Shown here: positions 1-5,803 of the stretch, one piece after another
Layout of the letters: every line of letters begins with the position of its first letter
How positions within the stretch are numbered: position 1 is the stretch's first letter
Assembly (NCBI GenBank): GCA_024695225.1
Contig: JAILIO010000118.1
Location: 1 to 8,520 of the forward strand
Source: Lachnospiraceae bacterium
Lineage (GTDB): Bacteria; Bacillota; Clostridia; Lachnospirales; Lachnospiraceae
Direction of reading: 5' to 3'
DNA: 8,520 nucleotides
Translations under genes and position numbers: made by a program
The notes under the pieces: model-generated
Seen by the model: only the letters and a program-made list of their open reading frames with translations
What the model was told of the DNA's origin: nothing
The model's database searches: none

Positions 1-658
1 TGACCGCATTTCCAAAATAATGATTCAGCCAGTAAACCAGCTGGTGCAAAAGTTCCGGGCCTCCGGTTTTGATAAATGAAGGACAGGCCACATACACCTT
101 TTTGTATTTGCTCTCCAGAGATTCAGCTGCTCTTTCAGGGATCACTCTTGTGAGCCTGAACATGTCATTTGAATATATCCCAAAGGAAAAACCGCTGCGA
201 CAGCATCTGTTTATTATGTCAATGGTTTCCTTTTTTTCATCAGTGCTTTTGAAAACCATTTCTTTTTTTATGATCACTGTGGAACCATCGTGCAGAGACC
301 ATTTCCAGCTGTCAAAGACTATATCCGGATCTCTTTCGCATATCATATAGTCCATAACGCCGTCATATTGCTCCGGATTGTCATTGGTATTGTTTATCCA
401 GTACACATCTGCGCCGGGATATCTCATTTCGATCAAATGGGCTATACGATGACCTGCTGCCCCCAGTACGCAGACACTGAACTTTGAAGTCTTGTCCTCC
501 GGCAGTCCGACAAGATAATCGCTTGCGGTTTTCAGGATATTTATGTCCCTGTTTTCTATGTCAGTCAACTGTTCATGAACAGCCAGGATCTCTTCACCCA
601 GATCCACATTTTCGATCTTGTTTACTATATCGTAGTATAGACTGGTCAATTCATCCAT
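1..658 (-). CDS. Partial protein: Rossmann-like N-terminal domain plus start of glycosyltransferase-like region (C-terminus off window)
   Basis: An uninterrupted minus-strand frame of 219 codons runs from ATG at 658 to the window edge, so the protein is incomplete. AGGAGA (plus-strand 664-669) lies just before the ATG; the other nearby ATG (654) meets a stop after one more codon. Residues 1-60 are acidic and look helical. From about residue 61 there is a Rossmann-like pattern: FSVCVLGAAGHRIAHLI (glycine-rich turn), then ADVYWINN, then HDGSTVIIK near 123-131, which resembles the late strand of a degenerate methyltransferase fold. Residues 188-207 read VYVACPSFIKTGGPELLHQL. From memory, this TGGPELLHQL style marks the start of glycosyltransferase-like regions in clostridial surface-polysaccharide proteins. 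A role in surface glycan synthesis is inferred; the remainder of the gene is needed to name it. The reading frame is certain, the function is not. Confidence 0.75.
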   Translation of the reverse strand, partial: MDELTSLYYDIVNKIENVDLGEEILAVHEQLTDIENRDINILKTASDYLVGLPEDKTSKFSVCVLGAAGHRIAHLIEMRYPGADVYWINNTNDNPEQYDGVMDYMICERDPDIVFDSWKWSLHDGSTVIIKKEMVFKSTDEKKETIDIINRCCRSGFSFGIYSNDMFRLTRVIPERAAESLESKYKKVYVACPSFIKTGGPELLHQLVYWLNHYFGNAV

Positions 659-744
659 AATCTTCTCCTGTATGTAATGTCTCCGGTCTGTCCTTCATTT
701 CCTTTATATCTGAGGGATATTTAACAAGTGCTGTACATTCTTTG

Positions 745-774
745 ATTATAACCGCCGGAGGCATATATGTCTAA
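745..774 (-). promoter_or_regulatory. Predicted promoter of the partial polysaccharide-type gene
   Basis: Read on the minus strand, TTAGAC (769-774) and a perfect TATAAT (745-750) are separated by 18 bases. The start codon at 658 is then about 80 bases downstream of the expected transcription start. This suggests the gene is transcribed separately from the LysR gene that precedes it on the same strand. Confidence 0.55.
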
Positions 775-836
775 ACTTTCATATACTATTTCACAGCATT
801 TTTAGGAAATAAATACAATCTCGCCGGAAGCTATAG

Positions 837-860
837 ATTTTTCTGTGTACACACGAAAAT
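837..860. repeat. 24-bp near-perfect palindrome between two minus-strand genes
   Basis: Bases 837-860 form an inverted repeat centred on TGTGTACACA, flanked by ATTTT and AAAAT. Of 12 base pairs, one is a C-C mismatch and one is T-G. The stem is AT-rich at its ends and no T run follows on either strand, so it is not a typical terminator. It lies 47 bases beyond the LysR stop and about 60 bases upstream of the next promoter on that strand, which fits an operator for a dimeric regulator or a weak 3' stabilising hairpin. The role is inferred. Confidence 0.45.
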
Positions 861-881
861 ATCACACATAGGGCTCTTAAA

Positions 882-952
882 TCTCCCCTTTATGTATGAG
901 AGCATCTCACTGCGGATCCTGAATTCTCCCTTTTATGTATGAGAGCATCTCA
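882..952. repeat. 28-bp direct repeat, offset 43 bp, spanning the 3' end of the LysR gene
   Basis: Bases 882-909 and 925-952 match at 27 of 28 positions (the difference is 888 C versus 931 T). The second copy encodes the residues ending in DEMLSYIKGR of the LysR protein; the first copy lies at and beyond its stop codon. The offset of 43 is not a multiple of three, so the copies are in different frames relative to the gene. The TGA stop (907-909) is supplied by the extra copy, from the bases that spell the end of GAT-GAG in the coding copy. Confidence 0.85.
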
Positions 953-1800
953 TCGGCGGCCCTGGAAAGGGGTCTCTCCCTGCTCCACACCATAAGGTAT
1001 GATGCCACCGCGTCGGGATGGTCTATATCCTTTATCACTATGCTGTCATCCTCGGCCATAACCCCCTCTGACCTGGGGAATATGGCTATGCCCACCCCCG
1101 CCATTGCCAGTTCCCTCACATTTATCAGATGGGCCACCCTGCAGACCACGTTCAGAGACTTCTCCGGGTGCGGCATCCATTTCCTGAACTCCTCGCTTCT
1201 GGAGGCCCTGGAGGGTATTATCAGTTCCCGGTTTTCCAGGTCTGCAGGTTTCACCTTCCGGCCTCTCTTTTTAGCCAGAGGATCGTCCTTGGGAATTATG
1301 GCAGACCAGGGTTCGGAATGTACCCTGACAGAATTCATCCCCGGATCCCCAAAGGGTTCCATGACTATGGCCATATCCGAGAGGCCTTTGTGAAGGCGGT
1401 TCACGATCTCATCTGTGGTCCCTGTCCAGAGTTCGTACTGAACCCCGGGATTTTCTTCGTGAAATCCGGATATCCAGCCGGCCAGCAGGTGAGGGCCGTA
1501 GCCCTCCACCGTGGCGATGTATATCCGCCCGTGAAGTCCCCTGCTGAGCCCCGAGATATCGTCCTTTGACCTGCTTTCAAGCTCAAGTATCCTGGCCGCG
1601 TACTGTCTGAAGAGAAGCCCTTCATCTGTGAGGCTCAAGGAATGGGAATTTCTCTCGAAAAGCTTTGCCCCCAGTTCCTCCTCCAGATCCCGTATCTGGC
1701 GGCTCAGAGGGGGCTGGGCTATGCAGAGTTTTTCCGCAGCCCGGGTAAAGTTCATTTCCTCAGCAACTGCCATGAAATATCTGATATGACGTAATTCCAT
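907..1800 (-). CDS. LysR-type transcriptional regulator
   Basis: A 297-residue protein of normal length for the LysR family, acting in the cytoplasm as a DNA-binding, ligand-sensing tetramer or dimer. The N-terminal winged helix-turn-helix (about residues 1-60) is textbook: MELRHIRYFMAVAEEMNFTR, then AAEKLCIAQPPLSRQI and LEEELGAKLFER. A linker helix follows to about 88, and the periplasmic-binding-fold effector domain starts near GRIYIATVEG (91-100) and includes GVGIAIFPRSEGV (235-247). The ATG at 1800 is preceded by GGAGGT (plus-strand 1805-1810), which fixes the start. The domain layout and HTH resemble the BenM/CatM/CbnR-like branch, but the ligand cannot be told from sequence. Its divergent neighbour is only a 20-codon open frame, so the usual guess of a divergent metabolic target does not apply. 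The C-terminal end has been altered by a local duplication. Confidence 0.93.
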   Translation of the reverse strand: MELRHIRYFMAVAEEMNFTRAAEKLCIAQPPLSRQIRDLEEELGAKLFERNSHSLSLTDEGLLFRQYAARILELESRSKDDISGLSRGLHGRIYIATVEGYGPHLLAGWISGFHEENPGVQYELWTGTTDEIVNRLHKGLSDMAIVMEPFGDPGMNSVRVHSEPWSAIIPKDDPLAKKRGRKVKPADLENRELIIPSRASRSEEFRKWMPHPEKSLNVVCRVAHLINVRELAMAGVGIAIFPRSEGVMAEDDSIVIKDIDHPDAVASYLMVWSRERPLSRAADEMLSYIKGRIQDPQ

Positions 1801-1891
1801 ATGTACCTCCGAAGTGTTCCTGAAATCTTTTACACATCACGGTGTCCTGCTGCAACTGATATGTATCAAGGATGTGCCCTCCTGCCCGCAC

Positions 1892-2022
1892 CGGACCTGC
1901 ATGGAAGAATCGTCACACTCCCCGTGTCCGGTATGCATTGAGGTTCGTGCTGCCTCCCGGCATCCGGCATGCATTGAGGTTCGTGCCACCTCCCCCAGCC
2001 GGTATGCATTGAGGCTGCATCC
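1892..2022. repeat. Tandem repeat array of about 36-bp units in the LysR leader
   Basis: Three clear units begin with CCGG(T/C)ATGCATTGAGG at 1928, 1964 and 1999, spacings of 36 and 35 bases. Units 1 and 2 stay alike through a further 14 bases (to 1957 and 1993), ending in CCTCC; unit 3 diverges after 2014. A degenerate fourth unit lies one period upstream, sharing GCAT (1899-1902, exactly 36 before 1935) and the final CTCC. Each unit is built around the palindrome ATGCAT. The array lies inside the predicted 5' leader of the LysR transcript. No convincing open frame uses it. Confidence 0.8.
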
Positions 2023-2074
2023 TTTTTTTTGGCCGGCAGCATCTTCTATACCTGAAAAGTATCGCACAGTTATC

Positions 2075-2103
2075 ATTATATGTATTTCACAAAAATGTTG
2101 CAA
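2075..2103 (-). promoter_or_regulatory. Predicted sigma-A-type promoter for the LysR gene
   Basis: On the minus strand, TTGCAA (2098-2103) is followed after exactly 17 bases by TATAAT (2075-2080). This is the best promoter match upstream of the LysR gene and implies a leader of roughly 270 bases before the ATG at 1800, containing the 36-bp repeats. A weaker alternative, TTGCAG-17-TAAAAG, lies closer to the gene in 1801-1860 and could be used as well. A 6-bp inverted repeat (CAAGGT at 2101-2106, ACCTTG at 2142-2147) overlaps the -35 side. Confidence 0.6.
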
Positions 2104-2142
2104 GGTACTATAGTGTAATCAGAACAGAACAGAAACAAAAAA

Positions 2143-2174
2143 CCTTGGCCGAGGTGACAAACCAAAACTATAGA
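2143..2174 (+). promoter_or_regulatory. Weak candidate promoter and near-palindrome upstream of the small open frame
   Basis: On the plus strand, TTGGCC (2145-2150) and TATAGA (2169-2174) are 18 bases apart, a weak match. The -35 region is embedded in a near-palindrome CCTTGGCCGAGG (2143-2154, one mismatched pair), which could be a regulator site. A second possible -10, TATAGT at 2195-2200, has a poor -35. The region sits back to back with the LysR promoter, as divergent LysR-controlled promoters do. Confidence 0.25.
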
Positions 2175-2220
2175 ACAGTAACATATCGATCAGGTATAGT
2201 TGATAGAAAGGAGCGTCACT

Positions 2221-2283
2221 ATGAAAAAAATAGAACTTTTTTTCGAGGCACTGTATGAGGCATTTGCAGTCAGCATCAGATAA
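2221..2283 (+). CDS. Small open frame, 20-residue peptide with strong ribosome-binding site
   Basis: The frame reads MKKIELFFEALYEAFAVSIR and stops at TAA 2281-2283. AAAGGAG (2207-2213) lies 7 bases before the ATG, an ideal arrangement. The peptide has a charged start, then alternating hydrophobic and acidic residues (LFFEALYEAFAVSI), as in a short amphipathic or membrane-seeking helix. Seven A after the ATG and seven T at 2237-2243 make an 8-bp inverted repeat (2223-2230 with 2237-2244) that could fold over the start codon. A hairpin with a T run follows. No plus-strand gene lies downstream, so a classical attenuation leader is unlikely. It could be a genuine small protein, a type I toxin-like peptide, a coding small RNA, or the remnant of a lost LysR target. 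I do not recognise a family. Confidence 0.45.
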   Translation: MKKIELFFEALYEAFAVSIR

Positions 2284-2293
2284 ATGATAAAGC

Positions 2294-2359
2294 CCACCAA
2301 ATGAATGATGAATACGCCGTCGGCGCCCTGTCTCAGGACAAGGCGCCGATGGTGGTTTT
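2294..2359 (+). terminator. Strong hairpin with T run between convergent units
   Basis: The core is a perfect 8-bp arm pair TCGGCGCC (2320-2327) and GGCGCCGA (2342-2349), continued after one C-A mismatch by TGTC (2329-2332) pairing with GACA (2337-2340) around a TCAG loop. An outer arm CCACCA (2294-2299) can pair with TGGTGG (2350-2355), leaving a 20-base bulge; TTTT (2356-2359) then follows directly. This fits a terminator for the small open frame. On the minus strand no T run directly follows the core hairpin, though TTTAT follows the outer arm, so it may also end the transglutaminase operon less efficiently. Confidence 0.65.
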
Positions 2360-2374
2360 ACTGAGAAAAGATCA

Positions 2375-4609
2375 TCAAACCTTAAATGATCCTGAAAACT
2401 TTTTGCGATATACATACTTCATAAGTTCTCTGTTATTATCTTCCATCCGGTTCACATCCTCTTCCCCCATTTTGTGATCAGCGTACAGGGCAGTCTCATA
2501 TATCCCGATCTGAGTGAGCATTTCTTCCGGCACACTGCCGCCTGCCCTCTTCTGCAATTCGTCAAGGGTTTCCCCAGGCTCCAGGGAAAACCCGTGTTTT
2601 TTAAGAAGTTTCAGAGTCTGCCTTCCTGATTCCAGCACCTTCCCCCTCGCATCCATGTGAGCATAACGGATCTTTCTGAGTATCAGGTCAGCTGTGAAGA
2701 ATAATAATAGAAACGCTGCGGCAAGAACCACAGGTACGTATATTTTTACAGGTCTGTGTTTCACAGCATGATCTTCTAAAACTGCTTCCTCCTCTTCATC
2801 CGGGAGATCTTCCTCCGGGATCGGACCTTCCTTTTTTTCATGTTCAGACTCCTTATCCCCCGTGGTTTCCGAAGCTACTTCCCAGCCGGTTTCCGTCTTA
2901 AACCCGGGGGTTGGTTCATAGGCCACCCATCCCACGCCTTCTATATGTGCTTCAGGCCAGGCATGGGCGCAGTCAGACATGATGACAGTCTTTTTCTTGT
3001 CTGCAGCCGTGCTGTAACCCTGCACATATCTCGCGGGCACCCCCATACTCCGGGCCATCAGCACAAAGGCCGTGGCATAATGCACACAGTACCCTTCACC
3101 GCTTTCAAATAACAGATAGTCCAGGAAATCTCCGGGAGTGCGAATGTGATCCGGCAGTTCCCCGGGAGCTGTGCTGTACTTCATCTGCGAGAGATATCTT
3201 TCGATCATACAGAGTTTCTCATTGTCGGAAGTCACCCCTTCAGTCGTCTCATCCAGCAGCCTTTGAGTCCTTTCAGAAACCTGCATTTCCTGCCCGTAAA
3301 ATTCCCTCACCCTGTCCAGATAATCCAAATACCCTTCATATGTCTGCTCATCCGGATTGGGGGCCAAAAGGTCTCCATTTCCCTTTTCCACCCATTTATC
3401 CCAAAGGAGTTTTTTCGATACCCGAAAGATGTCTTTATTTATCGAAGAACCCTTGTCGCAGAGCCTTCTGAAGCCTTCGTAGCTCTTATTTACCCTGAAG
3501 TATTTTACGGTGTATGGAGGTTTTCCCCTGCCGGAAAAGCTGATGTCACCCCCGGCACTCAAAACCCCGGGATCAGCCGCCACATACAAGGCGTGCCCCG
3601 GCACAAACACTCTCGAAGTTCTGATTCCGGAATACTCAATATGCAGGGTTTCGTATTTGAGATAGTCATCCTCACGCCCCGGGTCCGCTGTCATAACTGC
3701 GGCAGCGGTTTCCAGAACGTCGTAAGCCCGGTAATCCATGGGGGAGAGATCCGTCTTTTTCCAGTCTCTGCCGTCAAAGCTGTCAAATATCTTCCCGGAC
3801 AGATAGACCCTGCTGTCCCCGGCCCTGTCGGATGTGATAATGACAGCTTCATAGGGGTCATTCCCAAGGCTTCCGGCAAGGTTTCCCTTCTCGGAAAAGC
3901 CCATGTTCGTTCCTTCGCTGTCCCAGCTCTTATTTTCATTCAGGGTCTGCACAAGGAGTTCGTACCGGATCCTGGCTCCCCTGAGGAAGTCCTTTACAAA
4001 CTGCCAGCTGTAAGGCTTTTCAGGGGCTTTGAAGAGCAGGAGGAAAAGGGGCAGGAGCATAAGAAACGGCAGGAGCCTGACTGTGTACCTGACGTCTCCG
4101 CCCTTCCCCTCCTTTTTCCAGCGATATTCTGTCTCCTCCGCCATGGCAAGGGATATGTAGAACACTGCTGCGGAGAGCACAAGGCGGCTTGTATGGCACC
4201 CTGTCACCATCATGTAAATAAGGACCGCAAGTGCGGACAGTGCGACCACAAGTTTCAACGGCCTGAATCTCTCAGCCGCTTTTGCTGCGGCATAACAGAT
4301 AACCCCAAGCAGCATCATCCAAAGAACACAGATATTTTCCGAAAGGACTTCCGCAAGATATTCCCTTCCCATGGCGGGGACAGCGCCTGCAGCGGCCACA
4401 GCCATCACTCCCAGAGCGGCTGCCCGGTACTTCATGGGGGCGCGGCCCAAAAACACGCATATGACAGCTGATGCAATGGCCGGGATAAGGGCTGCAGTTC
4501 CGCTCTCCATATGGAAGAAACCTCTTCCCATACCCCCGTACACAAGAAGTGAGGCTACAGCACAGAGCGGTATGACATTTACAAGATCGTACAGAAGACC
4601 GGATATCAT
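2375..4609 (-). CDS. Membrane-bound transglutaminase-like protein (TgpA-type layout)
   Basis: A 744-residue protein. About seven membrane segments fill the first 195 residues (roughly 5-25, 38-55, 63-80, 93-110, 117-136, 143-157, 176-193). A long extracytoplasmic part follows, holding the transglutaminase-like core near 495-570: GEGYCVHYATAFVLMAR with putative catalytic Cys508, then CAHAWPEAHIEGVGW with His549, then YEPTPGF with Glu565 where the third triad acid (often Asp) is expected. After an acidic linker (about 585-612, EEEE) there is one more membrane helix (622-641) and a cytoplasmic helical tail like the DUF4129 tail of this family. Relatives are thought to act on envelope proteins or peptides as hydrolase or transglutaminase; the substrate is unknown. 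Its ATG overlaps the stop of the DUF58 gene as ATGA (4606-4609), so the two are translationally coupled. It is the last gene of the operon. Confidence 0.9.
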   Translation of the reverse strand: MISGLLYDLVNVIPLCAVASLLVYGGMGRGFFHMESGTAALIPAIASAVICVFLGRAPMKYRAAALGVMAVAAAGAVPAMGREYLAEVLSENICVLWMMLLGVICYAAAKAAERFRPLKLVVALSALAVLIYMMVTGCHTSRLVLSAAVFYISLAMAEETEYRWKKEGKGGDVRYTVRLLPFLMLLPLFLLLFKAPEKPYSWQFVKDFLRGARIRYELLVQTLNENKSWDSEGTNMGFSEKGNLAGSLGNDPYEAVIITSDRAGDSRVYLSGKIFDSFDGRDWKKTDLSPMDYRAYDVLETAAAVMTADPGREDDYLKYETLHIEYSGIRTSRVFVPGHALYVAADPGVLSAGGDISFSGRGKPPYTVKYFRVNKSYEGFRRLCDKGSSINKDIFRVSKKLLWDKWVEKGNGDLLAPNPDEQTYEGYLDYLDRVREFYGQEMQVSERTQRLLDETTEGVTSDNEKLCMIERYLSQMKYSTAPGELPDHIRTPGDFLDYLLFESGEGYCVHYATAFVLMARSMGVPARYVQGYSTAADKKKTVIMSDCAHAWPEAHIEGVGWVAYEPTPGFKTETGWEVASETTGDKESEHEKKEGPIPEEDLPDEEEEAVLEDHAVKHRPVKIYVPVVLAAAFLLLFFTADLILRKIRYAHMDARGKVLESGRQTLKLLKKHGFSLEPGETLDELQKRAGGSVPEEMLTQIGIYETALYADHKMGEEDVNRMEDNNRELMKYVYRKKFSGSFKV

Positions 4610-5769
4610 ATCACATCCACCAATGCGCCCGAGGGCGGTATGACCTTCACATCAGCCCTGGGTATACGAAGTGAAGGGGTATCTCCTCCGTCATCTTCAG
4701 AGACCACATACACCATCACCGGTATGCCAAAGCTGCTGATCCCGGACACGGTCTCCGCCGCCCGTGGGTCAAGCTTCCTCACCACCATAAACACCATTCC
4801 CGAAGAATATATCTCCCTTCTTTCCATGATCTCCCTGAACAACACGCCGGGATCCTTTTCCTTTTCAAAGGAAAAAGCGCACATCCGCGAATAAAAACCG
4901 TCAAAGCCGTTTCTCCCCACGGTGTCCGTCACAGTTCCCTTCCCCGTATAAAACACGGTGACGGGCACATTCCTTTCATTAAAAAACAGGGTAAGCCCGA
5001 TCACAGTCTCCAGGATCCTGTTCTCCACAGGCAGATACTCCAAGGGCTCATCCCCATCCCTGGATGAGTCCATGATGATGCCGATCCCCTGCTGTTCCTC
5101 GCCCTTAAGTTCCCGCACCATAAGCTTGTTCTGCACGGCGGACAGTTTCCAGTTTATGAGCCTCGGGTCATCTCCCGGATCGTATTCCCTTACGAACACG
5201 TCCGGTTCCCTTTTATTATCCGCAGACTCCCTCGCAGCGTTCATTATCATTTCCGCGCTGTCAAGGGCTGTCAGGTGTATGATGTCCGGCTTCACCGTGA
5301 TCTTAAAGGGTTCCCTGTTTTTATAGGTAAATGTGAACAGCCTGAAGAAGTCCTGTATGACCACCTGCCGGACCCCCACCTCGTACTCTCCCCGGTAACG
5401 GCAGAGGAGAACCGTCTGCTTTTTGACGCCGGATCGGGGCGGCAGTTCATATTCCGTGCAGTCGTCCAGTCCGCTTATCCCGGAAAGATCGGAAAAAAAG
5501 ACCACCCTTATCCCCGAAAAAACAATGGGGCTTTCATTGTAAAGGGTGAAAAAGAACCTCTCAGCCTTTCCCGCCGTAAGTTCCCGTGCTCCGTCCAGCT
5601 CCTGATATATCCTGAAGAGAAAACAAACACTTATGATATAGATCAAAGAAATGACCGGCACCAGAGTCAGAGCAGCAAAAATCCCGTAACTCACAGTGCC
5701 TCCGTAAAATGAGATCCCAACCAGAGAGCATATCCATAATATGATAAAGATGATCCGGTTTCTTCTCAT
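4606..5769 (-). CDS. DUF58 domain protein, membrane-anchored MoxR partner
   Basis: A 387-residue protein. Two membrane helices at the N-terminus (about 6-22 and 27-52) are followed by a beta-rich segment and the DUF58 signature VREYDPGDDPRLINWKLSA (193-211), matching the family pattern of Arg-x-Tyr, Pro-Gly-Asp and Ile-x-Trp. After it comes a vWA-like strand GIGIIMDSSRDGD (228-240), in which the metal-binding DxSxS motif is only partly kept (D234, S235, S236). DUF58 proteins are typically encoded beside MoxR ATPases and are thought to be their substrate adaptors or clients. Here the gene starts 34 bases after the MoxR stop, with AGGA 7 bases before the ATG, and overlaps the transglutaminase gene by four bases. 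The stoichiometric, three-member cluster suggests one membrane complex. Function beyond this is inference. Confidence 0.9.
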   Translation of the reverse strand: MRRNRIIFIILWICSLVGISFYGGTVSYGIFAALTLVPVISLIYIISVCFLFRIYQELDGARELTAGKAERFFFTLYNESPIVFSGIRVVFFSDLSGISGLDDCTEYELPPRSGVKKQTVLLCRYRGEYEVGVRQVVIQDFFRLFTFTYKNREPFKITVKPDIIHLTALDSAEMIMNAARESADNKREPDVFVREYDPGDDPRLINWKLSAVQNKLMVRELKGEEQQGIGIIMDSSRDGDEPLEYLPVENRILETVIGLTLFFNERNVPVTVFYTGKGTVTDTVGRNGFDGFYSRMCAFSFEKEKDPGVLFREIMERREIYSSGMVFMVVRKLDPRAAETVSGISSFGIPVMVYVVSEDDGGDTPSLRIPRADVKVIPPSGALVDVI

Positions 5770-5803
5770 CTTCCCATCCTGCCCCGTGCCATGTTGTCCC
5801 CTG

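Noticed and set aside
69..487. Two plus-strand frames at the left edge
   Set aside because: They are antisense to the continuous 219-codon minus-strand frame, which has a proper ribosome-binding site and a recognisable TGGPELLHQL motif.
2011..2040. GGCTGC ... GCAGC inverted repeat around a T8 run as a terminator
   Set aside because: Arms of only 5 bp with a loop of about 17 bases, and the T run is inside the loop rather than after the stem.
1837..2103. 88-codon minus-strand frame covering the 36-bp repeats
   Set aside because: It would start at a TTG that is itself part of the predicted -35 box of the LysR promoter, and the repeats it translates are Ser-Met-His-like low-complexity residues. 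The 35-base spacing also breaks phase.
1814..2113. 99-codon plus-strand frame across the LysR leader
   Set aside because: No ribosome-binding site, unusual Cys/Ser/Arg-rich composition, and it opposes the LysR promoter; the apparent protein repeat is a by-product of the DNA repeat.
2301..2477. 58-codon plus-strand frame starting MNDEYAVGALSQDK
   Set aside because: It has no ribosome-binding site, runs through the terminator hairpin and into the antisense of the transglutaminase gene.
3146..4471. 441-codon plus-strand open frame
   Set aside because: It lies wholly antisense to the transglutaminase gene, has no ribosome-binding site or recognisable domain, and is explained by the codon usage of the opposite strand.
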